Assembly (NCBI GenBank): GCA_031761875.1
Contig: CP134492.1
Coordinates: 1,302,001-1,366,000, forward strand
Direction of reading: 5' to 3'
Source of the DNA: Bacillaceae bacterium IKA-2
Lineage (GTDB): Bacteria > Bacillota > Bacilli > Bacillales > Anaerobacillaceae
DNA length: 64,000 nucleotides
Shown here piece after piece: positions 1-8,451 of this stretch. Numbering within the stretch: the stretch's first letter is position 1; every line of letters starts with the position of its first letter. The notes beneath the pieces were generated by a model that worked only from the letters and a program-made list of their open reading frames with translations, ran no database searches and had not been told where the DNA came from. The translations under genes were made by a program, and so were the position numbers.

Positions 1-231
1 ATAGATACCCACGTTGAAAGAGTGAGTAAAAGGTTAGGGATATGTAAGTGGAAAGATTCTGTATTAGAAGTTGAAAAAGCCTTAATGAAAAAAATTCCTG
101 AACAGTTATGGTCAGAGACACATCACCGTTTTATTTTTTTTGGTAGGTATCATTGCAAAGCCCAATCACCGAAGTGTGAAATATGCCCGTTGCTTTACTT
201 ATGTCGAGAAGGAAAAAAGCGTCTAAAGTAG
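1..231 (+). CDS. nth: Endonuclease III, C-terminal part (cut by window edge)
   Basis: This is the C-terminal third of a HhH-GPD base-excision DNA glycosylase/AP lyase that removes oxidised pyrimidines. The reading frame is open from base 1. The first visible residues, IDTHVERVSKRLG, match the conserved segment carrying the catalytic aspartate. The C-terminus has the [4Fe-4S] ligand pattern C-x6-C-x2-C-x5-C, typical of the family. The helix-hairpin-helix and catalytic lysine lie upstream of the window. The GTG at base 22 is internal and not a start. The gene is followed by a ypoC relative, the same order as in B. subtilis (nth-ypoC), which supports the call. Confidence 0.93.
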   Translation: MDTHVERVSKRLGICKWKDSVLEVEKALMKKIPEQLWSETHHRFIFFGRYHCKAQSPKCEICPLLYLCREGKKRLK

Positions 232-293
232 GATCATCAAAAGGTCAGGTAGAATAGCTTGAAATTCATATTATAAAATAAATGAGGTTGAAA

Positions 294-812
294 ATGACAA
301 ATGTAACTGTACCAGAATCGTTTTTATTGGCACCTTATTTTCAAAAAGATGAAATAATTACAACATTAACTGATGATACCTTTAAACTGACACTTAAAAA
401 GCAACCGCTACTTTTTGATATTTATGATCAATTGCAAGTTGATTCTCAAGTGAAACCTTGGGAAAAAAAATATTTTTATATCCCGATATTAATTGAAAAT
501 TGGCAAGAAACTGAGCCGGGTATAATTGAATTATTTAAAGTTCGTGATCGAAAGCAAGTCTTATTTCCAATGAAAATAATGATTTTAACGTTTATTGCGA
601 TGCTATTTTGGACGAATGGCAAAGCAGTTCCGGGTTTAATAAAGATAACAGACCAGGTAAAAAAATTAAGCGTTAAGCCAGTAAATGTCGAAGAGCGACT
701 TGAATTTATTCTTTCAATTCCAAATCAATATCATGCCTTTACGCAACTAAAAACTCTTTTTAGTGAACTAGAAAAAAAATATGCTGTTTTAAAACTAAAA
801 GAAAAAGGATGA
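294..812 (+). CDS. ypoC: YpoC-like conserved protein
   Basis: This 172-residue soluble protein has no signal peptide or clear membrane segment. It is called YpoC mainly by position, directly after nth and convergent with ponA, and by its size. Function is unknown. I chose the ATG at 294 because a GAGGT ribosome-binding site (284-288) sits 5 bases before it. The in-frame ATG at 282 overlaps that site. The protein contains a tryptophan- and lysine-rich stretch around residues 55-75 and ends in a lysine-rich helix. Family assignment comes from memory of the syntenic gene, not from a distinctive motif. Confidence 0.72.
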   Translation: MTNVTVPESFLLAPYFQKDEIITTLTDDTFKLTLKKQPLLFDIYDQLQVDSQVKPWEKKYFYIPILIENWQETEPGIIELFKVRDRKQVLFPMKIMILTFIAMLFWTNGKAVPGLIKITDQVKKLSVKPVNVEERLEFILSIPNQYHAFTQLKTLFSELEKKYAVLKLKEKG

Positions 813-816
813 CTAA

Positions 817-865
817 AAGGATGGGCAACATGTTTCGTTACCCATCCTTGAATCATCCTTTTTTT
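817..865. terminator. Bidirectional terminator between ypoC and ponA
   Basis: A 13-bp stem (817-829 with 837-849, one mismatch) is followed by a T-rich run at 857-865. It lies between the convergent ypoC and ponA genes. Confidence 0.7.
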
Positions 866-873
866 GTTCTTCG

Positions 874-3492
874 TTAATTATTTTCAGCGGGCTCAGGGTC
901 AGGTTCAGGTTCAGGTTCAAGATCTTCAAGAGGATCAGGGATTTCATTGTCATTGTCTTCTCCATCTTCTCTTTCTTTCCTAGCTTCTTCTTTTTCTCTT
1001 TCTTTTCTAGCTTTTTCTTTTTCTTTTTCTTCTCTTTCTTTCTCTTCTCTTTCTTTTTCTTCTTCTTCTTCTTCTTTCTCTTTTTCTATTCTAGCTTCTT
1101 CTTTTTCTCTTTCTTTTTCTTCTTCATCTTCCGGTACTTTTATAGAAAGCTCTCTAACATCACTTCGTAATTGGTTATTTTTGGTTGATACAGCCTGAAG
1201 TTTAAAGCGATACGTTGCATCTTTTTCAGGGTTAAAGATAATATGCTGCATTTCTTCTTGAGATGAAATAACTTCGAACTTTGAGTCATTAACAGAAAAC
1301 TGTAGTTCGAAAGCATAGTTTTGTCTTTCCTCATCTGGATAAGACCATGATAAGAGGATTTGATCACCATCTTCATCGTACGCCCCCATAAATCCAGTTG
1401 GAGTGGGTGGCTTTATGTGAAGCACAGAAGTTTCAGTAGGCTCAGTTCCTTTCACAAAATATTCGTAAATGATTTCAGATTGTGGGGTATACTGACTTGG
1501 TAAAAGCCCAGATGCTTTTTCAATCCCAACTTTGACAACAGAACTCGGCTGTATAAAATCATCCGTAGTTTTACCTTTTGAGATTTCTGTCATCACATGT
1601 TTGAAAATGTCTTTGGCAATATGTTCGCTGCCATCATATTTAATATAGCCATCATTTGGTGTGTCATATCCGGTCCAAACAGCAATTGTGTAATTTGAAG
1701 TGTACCCTGCAAACCAAATGTCTTTGGCGCCATTGTCAATGTTAAAACGTTCTTTGTCCTCGGGACTAAAGTTTGACGTTCCTGTTTTCCCCGCCATTGG
1801 CAGCCCCTCAACTCGGGCCCGGTTACCGGTACCGTTGGAAGAGACAGCTGATTTAAGCATATCAGAAACCATAAAAGCGGTATAATCACTCATTGCTTGA
1901 TGCGGTTCTGGAGCTAAATCAATTGTCCTCCCATCCGGAAAAACTATTTTTCGAATAGCGTAAGGTTTATGGTAAGTACCTTCATTTCCAAAGGCTGCAT
2001 AAGCACCTGCAAGCTCTAATGTTGAGAAACCAGTTTCAAAACCTCCAAGTGAGTACGATTCTTGAATTGATTCAAGAGGAATTCCTAAACCTTCTCCAAA
2101 TTGTGTGGCATTTTTAATGCCAACTGCTTGAAATGCCTTTACAGCAGGGATGTTTATTGATTTTTGCAATGCGTAACGCATCGAAACATTACCAGCGTGC
2201 TCATTATTGAAATTGCTAATCTTGGTATTTTCGGTATCGTTGTATTGATGAGGTTCATCAGTTATTTGCTGGTATGTCGACCATTTCAAGTGCTCAATAG
2301 CAGGGCCATAATCTAAAATTGGTTTAATTGTTGATCCCGGTTGACGCTTAGGATCAGTCGCCCAACTATACCCACGTTGGATATCCTCATTTTGACGGCC
2401 GCCTCCAATGGCTCTAATCTCACCTGTTTTAGTATCAATAACAGTAAATCCAGCTTGGAATAATTCATCTGGATAATTGATTAGCTCTTCTGAGTGTAAA
2501 ATATTTTCTGCAATGCTTTGTGCTTCTAGATCTAAAGTTGTATAAATTTTTAAACCACCTGCATAAATATCGGCAGCAGAAATGCCTTCAATCTCTATGG
2601 CTTCATTAACAATATAATCTAAAAAAGCTCGGTGTGGATAGTCTTCTTTGTCAGAGCGTTTTAATTGATCCACAACGGCAACAGCTTTCGCATCGCTCGC
2701 TTCTGTTGCCGTAATTTTTCCATGACGTTCCATCAAGCTAATCACGATATTACGTCTTTTTTCAGCCTCTTCAGGATTTTTAAATGGGTTAAAAAAGTTC
2801 GGACGTTGTGGGATCCCAGCTAATAGGGCAGCGTCTTCAATATTTAATTCATCTAACGTCTTACTGAAGTAACGGTCACTTGCCACGACAGCTCCCCAAG
2901 CTCCTTCTGAAAAATAAATAGCGTTCAAATACATTTCTAAAATTTCATCCTTTGTATACATTTGTTCTAATTTTATCGCTAAATATTGCTCTTGAATTTT
3001 TCTTGTTAATTTTTTATCAGAACTTAAAAATAAATTTTTGACAACTTGCTGTGTAATAGTACTAGCTCCCTCAGCACCGAAACCACCGCTGACATTTGCT
3101 AGAATTGCTCCGCCAATTCGTCTTATATCTAGGCCAAAGTGATCGCGAAACCGAACGTCCTCAACTGAGATAAAAGCATCTTCCAAAAGTTGAGGTACAT
3201 CTTGTATTGCTACTAGAGTCCGACTTTCTGAAGCGCTTAACGTCGTCCAAAATTCATCATTTTGTTCGTATATTTCAACATTTGAATTGAGCAATAATTT
3301 TTCAGGGTCAAGTGGAGGAGCACTTTTAATCATCGAAAATACTGTAATCGCACCTGCAATCATGACTATTATAAAGAAAACTGAAAAGGCAATTAGGAGC
3401 TTTTTAATAATTGCTTTTTGTGATGTTTTCCCTTTTTGATTAGTTTCTTTCGTTTTACGACGACCTTCTCTTGTGTGATTGTCTTCTGACAT
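874..3492 (-). CDS. ponA: Class A penicillin-binding protein 1A/1B
   Basis: This bifunctional peptidoglycan glycosyltransferase/transpeptidase acts at the outer face of the membrane. Counting from the ATG at 3495, residues 30-54 are a transmembrane anchor. The GT51 domain shows the catalytic motif EDVRFRDHFG near residue 112. The transpeptidase shows STIK near 388, SIN near 446 and KTGTS at 570. A fibronectin type III-like domain follows at about 660-760. The last ~110 residues are a highly charged Glu/Lys/Arg tail ending in an acidic proline-rich stretch. Two adjacent ATGs (3495, 3492) are possible starts; the AAAGGAAG site is better spaced for 3492. It sits 36 bases downstream of recU, as in B. 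subtilis. Confidence 0.96.
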   Translation of the reverse strand: MSEDNHTREGRRKTKETNQKGKTSQKAIIKKLLIAFSVFFIIVMIAGAITVFSMIKSAPPLDPEKLLLNSNVEIYEQNDEFWTTLSASESRTLVAIQDVPQLLEDAFISVEDVRFRDHFGLDIRRIGGAILANVSGGFGAEGASTITQQVVKNLFLSSDKKLTRKIQEQYLAIKLEQMYTKDEILEMYLNAIYFSEGAWGAVVASDRYFSKTLDELNIEDAALLAGIPQRPNFFNPFKNPEEAEKRRNIVISLMERHGKITATEASDAKAVAVVDQLKRSDKEDYPHRAFLDYIVNEAIEIEGISAADIYAGGLKIYTTLDLEAQSIAENILHSEELINYPDELFQAGFTVIDTKTGEIRAIGGGRQNEDIQRGYSWATDPKRQPGSTIKPILDYGPAIEHLKWSTYQQITDEPHQYNDTENTKISNFNNEHAGNVSMRYALQKSINIPAVKAFQAVGIKNATQFGEGLGIPLESIQESYSLGGFETGFSTLELAGAYAAFGNEGTYHKPYAIRKIVFPDGRTIDLAPEPHQAMSDYTAFMVSDMLKSAVSSNGTGNRARVEGLPMAGKTGTSNFSPEDKERFNIDNGAKDIWFAGYTSNYTIAVWTGYDTPNDGYIKYDGSEHIAKDIFKHVMTEISKGKTTDDFIQPSSVVKVGIEKASGLLPSQYTPQSEIIYEYFVKGTEPTETSVLHIKPPTPTGFMGAYDEDGDQILLSWSYPDEERQNYAFELQFSVNDSKFEVISSQEEMQHIIFNPEKDATYRFKLQAVSTKNNQLRSDVRELSIKVPEDEEEKEREKEEARIEKEKEEEEEEKEREEKEREEKEKEKARKEREKEEARKEREDGEDNDNEIPDPLEDLEPEPEPDPEPAENN

Positions 3493-3528
3493 CATTCATC
3501 TTCCTTTCATTCAAAACAAAAATTGCCA

Positions 3529-4140
3529 TTAAGCAAAATATATCCTTTTTATAACTGTCAAATAATCAATTCTGGGATAAAGTTCTAAAGGGATACTGTG
3601 TCCCAAAGTTTCAACTTCTTGCTTAGGAATAGATTTGCGACCTTCTTTTTGATCATTCCAAAAAGCAATTAAATACTTAGCATCTAATAGATAAATTTCA
3701 TCATTTGTTGAAAATCGTAACAACGAAAAACAAATTCCATTTTGTTCTAAAACTTGTCTCATGTGCTCTATTTGATGTATATGAAAATTTTTCAGTGGAA
3801 ATGACGTTTTATTTTTCGTTTCCTTTGCTTCAAAGTCAATATATTTACCTTGAAATACGCCATTGTAATCGGTCGTAGAAGCTTGTTGGAAATACGCTTC
3901 TTTGATGACGGCAGCACTCCGTTTTGGATAGTCTACTTTGACAATTTGCAATGGTGTCGGTTTTTTATGAATAACTGCAATTCCTTTTGCTAAATAATAA
4001 TCGTTGGAAATATTAATATCCGCTTCTAAACTCATACCTCGTTTCCCATAGGATATTGCGTTATTATTTGTTTGACTTTTCTTCTTGCCAGCTAGGGGAT
4101 TTGGCGAGAAGATTTTTCCATTTGGATACCGAATTGACAT
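3529..4140 (-). CDS. recU: Holliday junction resolvase RecU
   Basis: RecU cleaves Holliday junctions during recombination and repair and assists chromosome segregation in Gram-positive bacteria. The sequence shows the family hallmarks: an N-terminal RYPNGK segment, [12 protein letters not shown], a nuclease core with TDYNGV...[18 protein letters not shown], and the following helix with HQIEHM. Length (203 residues) is usual. I chose the ATG at 4140 because AAAGGG (4149-4154) precedes it by 8 bases; the longer frame would start at a GTG overlapping that site. It is the first gene of the recU-ponA operon, a conserved arrangement. Confidence 0.96.
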   Translation of the reverse strand: MSIRYPNGKIFSPNPLAGKKKSQTNNNAISYGKRGMSLEADINISNDYYLAKGIAVIHKKPTPLQIVKVDYPKRSAAVIKEAYFQQASTTDYNGVFQGKYIDFEAKETKNKTSFPLKNFHIHQIEHMRQVLEQNGICFSLLRFSTNDEIYLLDAKYLIAFWNDQKEGRKSIPKQEVETLGHSIPLELYPRIDYLTVIKRIYFA

Positions 4141-4164
4141 TTCATGCACCCTTTACCTAAAAAT

Positions 4165-4200
4165 AGTGATGAAACAAAGAATTGCTATTGTTTCATCACT
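4165..4200. promoter_or_regulatory. 13-bp inverted repeat in the recU leader
   Basis: Perfect arms AGTGATGAAACAA (4165-4177) and TTGTTTCATCACT (4188-4200) lie about 10 bases upstream of the recU ribosome-binding site. Read on the minus strand it is followed by a short T-rich stretch. It could be an operator or an attenuator; the sequence alone does not decide. Confidence 0.45.
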
Positions 4201-4451
4201 AAATCATAACATAAATAAAAATTATTGAATAGATAAGGGTTTTATGGAAAAGTGCGACGACTAATGTACAAACGTGAAAGAGTAATTTCAAAATATTTTA
4301 AATGAATTTAAAGCAGGAAAGTTCTAGTATCGTTTAACTAAGAAGTAATTAGATAATATTCGCTTCCTTGTTAGGGTAAAATAAATATTGGTTCTTCTTT
4401 AAAAGTGCACCGAAAAATTTTTATTAATAATCCAAGCAGGTGAGTTCAAAG

Positions 4452-5441
4452 ATGATTAATACAATTCCAAACAATGAAAAAGACCTTGTTGAACTAGTTG
4501 ATAGAATTACTAAAAAAGGAAATATTGATAATATTTCACGTGCCGTATTTTATGACCAGTTTTATCTTAGACATAAAGAAATTATTTGGGGATATTTAGC
4601 AAGTTTTGTATCTAGAAACGCGGGCTGGAATATGACTGATTTAGAAGGAGAATTATTTACTAACTTAATTCCAAAAGGTTATCGAGAAATATTATTTCTT
4701 ACATATGAAAGAGCTAATTGGTTGATTTTTTCAGATGCCTATCCCCAGTTACTTTTATATGAAGCGTCTAAACAAAGAAGAGAGCCCTTATTTCACTTAC
4801 TAAAGTTTTTTCATGTCTCTAAATTTATGGAAAAAGAGTGGGGAAGATTTTGGGTTGAAAGAGATATTGAACGTTTATGTACAGCACTTATTATTAATGA
4901 GCAACATGTTATTCAAAAACCGGTGATCGAAGATCCTTTTTACGATGATACCGTTTTTGGAAGCATTCCTTTTTTTGCTAGCGACCTTCTCCATTTCAGT
5001 ACAGTTATTTTTCCGACATTAGGTGGAGAACTTTATGGGTATTCTGTACATGGCTTTACGAAAGAAAAAAATCGGATTGAATTAGGCAAACGATTGGTAT
5101 GGCTTTTATTTGCTGCAAAGGAAAAAAAGAAAATCCGGAATTTTGTTTCAAACGTTGAACATACAGGTTCGCGTTACGACTACGAACAATTCATTGCCAA
5201 AATTAGTCGTAGGCGACCACCGATATTACAATCAACCTTTCCGGTTATTCATCATCACCGTGCAGATTTTACTGATTGGTATAACGACAAAACAGCAAGA
5301 AAAGTTACTTGTTACTTTCAAAAAACGAAGTTAATAAAAAACTATCAGATAACTAATTGGTATTATCAAAAACAGCAGCAGCTTTATGTTGCGGCAAAAC
5401 TAGAGCAAAAGCTGATGGCGCTCATAAACGTTAAAAAGTAA
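4452..5441 (+). CDS. yppC: YppC-like protein (DUF2515)
   Basis: This 329-residue protein of unknown function is probably cytoplasmic. It corresponds to YppC (DUF2515), which follows recU in B. subtilis. Visible features are several aromatic-rich helices and a basic C-terminal half; no catalytic motif is recognised. I chose the ATG at 4452 because AGGTGAG (4438-4444) lies 7 bases upstream. The GTG at 4440 overlaps that site. Assignment rests on synteny and size more than on motifs. Confidence 0.75.
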   Translation: MINTIPNNEKDLVELVDRITKKGNIDNISRAVFYDQFYLRHKEIIWGYLASFVSRNAGWNMTDLEGELFTNLIPKGYREILFLTYERANWLIFSDAYPQLLLYEASKQRREPLFHLLKFFHVSKFMEKEWGRFWVERDIERLCTALIINEQHVIQKPVIEDPFYDDTVFGSIPFFASDLLHFSTVIFPTLGGELYGYSVHGFTKEKNRIELGKRLVWLLFAAKEKKKIRNFVSNVEHTGSRYDYEQFIAKISRRRPPILQSTFPVIHHHRADFTDWYNDKTARKVTCYFQKTKLIKNYQITNWYYQKQQQLYVAAKLEQKLMALINVKK

Positions 5442-5473
5442 AGGGTAAGGCCTCAATTAATATACCCTTTACT
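5438..5473. terminator. Hairpin after yppC
   Basis: GTAAAGGGTA at the yppC stop pairs with TACCCTTTAC downstream (5463-5472). There is no clear T-run on the plus strand, so termination is only probable. Confidence 0.4.
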
Positions 5474-5519
5474 AATGAAGTAAGTGTTTTAAAAAAGCTA
5501 CAAAGGTGCTTGTGCTCTC

Positions 5520-5642
5520 TTAAGTCGAAGGTAGATCAGGACCTTCTAGTTTTTTATTACCATAGCCTGGTTTATTTTCGATTTCGCGCTGTCTCTCAGC
5601 CTTATTAGCTTTTTTCAATTGTTCTTTACTACGTTTTGCCAT
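5520..5642 (-). CDS. sspM: Small acid-soluble spore protein SspM-like
   Basis: This 40-residue, lysine/arginine-rich peptide begins MAKRSKEQ and ends KKLEGPDLPST. The C-terminus closely resembles the end of B. subtilis SspM (…KLGGPNRPST as I recall it). SspM is a minor small acid-soluble protein made in the forespore. The gene also occupies the SspM position next to yppC. A strong AGGAGGTGA site precedes the ATG at 5642. It is too short for most gene callers. Function is inferred from family and location. Confidence 0.75.
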   Translation of the reverse strand: MAKRSKEQLKKANKAERQREIENKPGYGNKKLEGPDLPST

Positions 5643-5769
5643 TGTAGTCACCTCCTTTGAGGATTATCTTGATGATGAAAAAGTACGACTAGGCTACTTT
5701 TTTTTATTTTGCACATGTTGTAGAAATCTCATGTAAATTTCTTTTTCTTTTGCCATAATGACACTTTCT

Positions 5770-5796
5770 TTGACGAACAAAAACTAGTTTTGTCAA
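5770..5796. promoter_or_regulatory. Palindrome upstream of racA
   Basis: TTGAC (5770-5774) and GTCAA (5792-5796) flank the perfect 12-bp palindrome AAAACTAGTTTT. It lies about 65 bases before the racA-like start. It may be an operator; no regulator is identified. Confidence 0.3.
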
Positions 5797-5861
5797 GATG
5801 GAAGGAAAAGAAAGATAAATCTAGAAATCGTAGGTAAAATCAGTTTGAAAGGGGTAGTAAA

Positions 5862-6419
5862 ATGGGACATATTTTAAAAACAGGAATAGTTTCAGAACAG
5901 TTAAGTGTTAATCCAACAACTGTGCAAAGGTGGATTAAATACTTTAATATTCAGTGTGATACAAATGATCATGGACATTATTTAATAGCACCAAAGCAAC
6001 TCGAACTTCTTCAGAAAATTAAAAAACAACTTAACCAAGGTTTGACGATGAAGGAAATTCGTGAACTTGATGAAACTGTGCAAAGTAATCGAAGTATAAG
6101 CAACAATAAAAAAGAAAAGATGTTACCGGTTCATGTATTTGAAGAAAAGTTAGAACAATTAATGTTTCATATTGAACAGCTAGAAAGAAAATTAGCTGTT
6201 AAAGCAGATGAAGTCGTAGGGTATCAAGTTTTACAGCAGCGTGCGGATATCGATCATATGTGTTCAACACTCAGTAGTATCGAAGAAAGAATGAGCTTAT
6301 TGGAACAGCAACAGCAATCATCGCGACCAGAAGAGCAAGCGGTGGGTGACTTAGAAATTGTTTCAGAGCAATTTAAAAAGCGACGCCGAAAGAAGTTAAA
6401 GAACATTTTTTCATTTTAA
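5862..6419 (+). CDS. racA: RacA-like chromosome anchoring protein
   Basis: RacA binds centromere-like sites near the origin and tethers chromosomes to the cell pole during sporulation. The N-terminal ~65 residues form a MerR-type helix-turn-helix (TGIVSEQLSVNPTTVQRWIK, then GHYLIAPKQLELL). Residues ~85-160 are a predicted coiled coil rich in Glu, Gln and Leu. The C-terminus is very basic (KKRRRKKLK). Length (185) and this domain order fit RacA better than a classical MerR regulator, which would have an effector domain. GAAAGGGG precedes the ATG. A paralogous MerR-like coiled-coil protein is the main alternative. Confidence 0.75.
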   Translation: MGHILKTGIVSEQLSVNPTTVQRWIKYFNIQCDTNDHGHYLIAPKQLELLQKIKKQLNQGLTMKEIRELDETVQSNRSISNNKKEKMLPVHVFEEKLEQLMFHIEQLERKLAVKADEVVGYQVLQQRADIDHMCSTLSSIEERMSLLEQQQQSSRPEEQAVGDLEIVSEQFKKRRRKKLKNIFSF

Positions 6420-6507
6420 TTATTTGTGTATTCACTTTTCTTCCTCATTTACAAAACTTAGTGTCATTAAGTACAATGTAATATAGATGGAAGATAGGGG
6501 TGGTTTG

Positions 6508-7338
6508 ATGTTGAAGTACTTGGTTTCTTTTGAGTGGCTAAACAAACACATGAATGATAAAAATGTAAGAGTTATTGATTGTAGGTTCGAATTAGGAAGC
6601 CCTATGGCAGGGTTTGAAGATTATTTAAAAGATCATCTTCCAAATGCGATTTATGTTGATTTAGAAAAGGATCTGTCAAGTTGTGGACAAGCACATGGTG
6701 GCAGACATCCACTTCCAAATAGTAACGAATTAATTTCTAAGCTAGAGGGAGTTGGAATTGACGAAACAATGAAAGTTGTTGTTTACGATGATCAAGGGGG
6801 AGCAATGGCATCAAGACTGTGGTGGCTGCTTAAATATCTTGGTCATAATGAAGTTTATGTATTGAATAGTAGTTATTCTAATTGGAAAAAACTGAATTTT
6901 GAAACGACAGTTGAAATTCCGACATTTGCTGCTACAAAATTTCACGCTTCCATCAATGAACAGATGTTAAGTTCAATGGATGAAGTGAAACAGGCACTTA
7001 AAGATGAAAGTACAATTCTCATTGATAGTAGAGAGTGGGTGAGGTTTTTTGGGATCGAGGAGCCTATTGATAAAGTCGCGGGTCACATTCCGACAGCGAA
7101 ACATTATTTTTGGAAAGAATTGATGGATAGTAATGGAAAGTGGAGAACTGTTGATTTTCTGAAAGAAAGATTTCAGACACTCCAAGTTGAACAAGAGATC
7201 ATTGTTTATTGTGGATCTGGAGTAACAGCTTGTCCCAACGTACTCGCGTTAAACTCCTTAGGTTATCAGAATGTAAAGCTTTATGCAGGAAGTTGGAGTG
7301 ATTGGATTTCTTATCCTGATAATACAATTGGAAAATAA
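6508..7338 (+). CDS. Rhodanese-type sulfurtransferase (thiosulfate/3-mercaptopyruvate)
   Basis: This cytoplasmic enzyme of two tandem rhodanese domains transfers sulfane sulfur to cyanide or thiols. The N-terminal inactive domain contains VIDCRFELG and GHRHP-like GGRHPLP segments. The C-terminal domain contains LIDSREWVRF and the active loop CGSGVTA, with catalytic cysteine 235. CGSGVT-type loops are usual for 3-mercaptopyruvate sulfurtransferases, so mercaptopyruvate is a plausible donor, but thiosulfate cannot be excluded. I chose the ATG at 6508 because AGGGGTGG (6496-6503) precedes it closely. It is a single gene with its own terminator. Confidence 0.9.
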   Translation: MLKYLVSFEWLNKHMNDKNVRVIDCRFELGSPMAGFEDYLKDHLPNAIYVDLEKDLSSCGQAHGGRHPLPNSNELISKLEGVGIDETMKVVVYDDQGGAMASRLWWLLKYLGHNEVYVLNSSYSNWKKLNFETTVEIPTFAATKFHASINEQMLSSMDEVKQALKDESTILIDSREWVRFFGIEEPIDKVAGHIPTAKHYFWKELMDSNGKWRTVDFLKERFQTLQVEQEIIVYCGSGVTACPNVLALNSLGYQNVKLYAGSWSDWISYPDNTIGK

Positions 7339-7346
7339 GCGTTCTA

Positions 7347-7374
7347 AAAAGGTGCCATTGGTTGGGCGCCTTTT
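7347..7374 (+). terminator. Terminator of the sulfurtransferase gene
   Basis: A 10-bp stem (AAAAGGTGCC at 7347-7356 with GGCGCCTTTT at 7365-7374) ends in Ts just after the stop codon. Confidence 0.75.
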
Positions 7375-7455
7375 CTCATTAATACAAATTACAGGTATGC
7401 TCAGGGCTTTTAATACCAATAATGACTGGTACTAACTGCTTGAGGTGGTGATCTG

Positions 7456-7746
7456 ATGAACTATAAATTGTTTTTCTTAGTTGTGCTATTACATATTATT
7501 TTTATTGTTAGTGGTTATTTTGTTTTAAAATATTCAGTATTTTTACTTTTTTCTCAAACGATTTCTGTTACTATTTTGGGCTATATATTTTTGCTTTTCT
7601 TTTTTGGTATTTGCGTATTAATTCATTATTTGGTAGTGGATATTTACGATATGAAAACCAGTCAAAAGAAAAAGTGGGTTTTTAGTGTAAGTGGGATGTT
7701 TTTTTCGACTCTTGTTTCATTTCTATTTTTAGTTTTTTTAATCTAA
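7456..7746 (+). CDS. Small integral membrane protein, unknown
   Basis: This 96-residue, very hydrophobic protein has three probable membrane spans at about residues 5-27, 33-57 and 72-95. They are separated by a short charged loop (DIYDMKTSQKKKW). I do not recognise a family. AGGTGGTG precedes the ATG with normal spacing, which supports translation. It is a monocistronic gene between two hairpins, convergent with ferritin. Confidence 0.65.
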   Translation: MNYKLFFLVVLLHIIFIVSGYFVLKYSVFLLFSQTISVTILGYIFLLFFFGICVLIHYLVVDIYDMKTSQKKKWVFSVSGMFFSTLVSFLFLVFLI

Positions 7747-7756
7747 GAAACAGCAG

Positions 7757-7791
7757 TGGCTCAGCTAGTCCTTAAAGGACTAGCTGAGCCA
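7757..7791. terminator. 17-bp perfect hairpin between convergent genes
   Basis: TGGCTCAGCTAGTCCTT (7757-7773) pairs exactly with 7775-7791, with a single central base. It lies between the membrane protein gene and ferritin and probably serves both. There is no long T-run. Confidence 0.6.
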
Positions 7792-7828
7792 TAGTCATAC
7801 TATTTGTCTGTCTTCAGCGTTTATTGTG

Positions 7829-8338
7829 TTATTGGTCGGAAGGAGGTGAAAATGTGCGACTTGCAAATTCAGTATCTAACATAAAGAATGCATTACTATC
7901 ATTTTCAATGCGCTTTAATTTTTGAATGATTGTATCAAAATTTGCTTCTTCTTCTACTTGCTCTTCAATGAACCATTTAAGAAAAGCCATCGTTGCATGT
8001 TCGCGTTCATTTAAGGCAATATCCGCTAAGTCATAAATACGTTTTGTTACTTCTTTTTCGTGTCCTAATCCTTTTTCAAATGAATCAAGAACTGAACTAT
8101 ACTCATTAATTGGATTCGGCATCCCCGTAATAACCGCGCGGTGACCAACATCATTAATAAAGTCAAAGAATTTCATCGCATGAAATCGCTCTTCTTCTGC
8201 TTGCACTAAAAAAAAGTTAGCAAAACCATCGAGACTTTCTGAAGCACAATATGCTGCCATTGCCATATAGACATTTGCAGATTCAAATTCAAAATTCATT
8301 TGTTCATTTAATGTTTTAACTAATTTATCACTTACCAT
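7829..8338 (-). CDS. ftnA: Bacterial ferritin (non-heme)
   Basis: This iron-storage protein oxidises Fe(II) and stores it as ferric mineral in a 24-subunit cytoplasmic shell. The ferroxidase ligands are visible: E in FEFESANVYM (residues 17-26), EEERFH near 48-53, and E in NEREHATM near residue 110. Length (169) is normal. GAGGTG precedes the ATG at 8338. The upstream region lacks an obvious Fur or PerR box. The C-terminal SPPSD tail is nonconserved. It is a single-gene unit. Confidence 0.95.
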   Translation of the reverse strand: MVSDKLVKTLNEQMNFEFESANVYMAMAAYCASESLDGFANFFLVQAEEERFHAMKFFDFINDVGHRAVITGMPNPINEYSSVLDSFEKGLGHEKEVTKRIYDLADIALNEREHATMAFLKWFIEEQVEEEANFDTIIQKLKRIENDSNAFFMLDTEFASRTFSPPSDQ

Positions 8339-8451
8339 TATTTACACCTCTTTTAAAGTTTATTAATCTAAAGTATAACATATAAACTGGAAATGAGTTT
8401 AAATATGTTCATATGAATTCATACAAGCTATCTTTGTAATTTCTAAAAAAT

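Noticed and set aside
947-1198. Plus-strand Ser/Phe-rich frame inside ponA
   Set aside because: It is the reverse of the Glu/Lys/Arg tail of PBP1; low complexity alone keeps it open.
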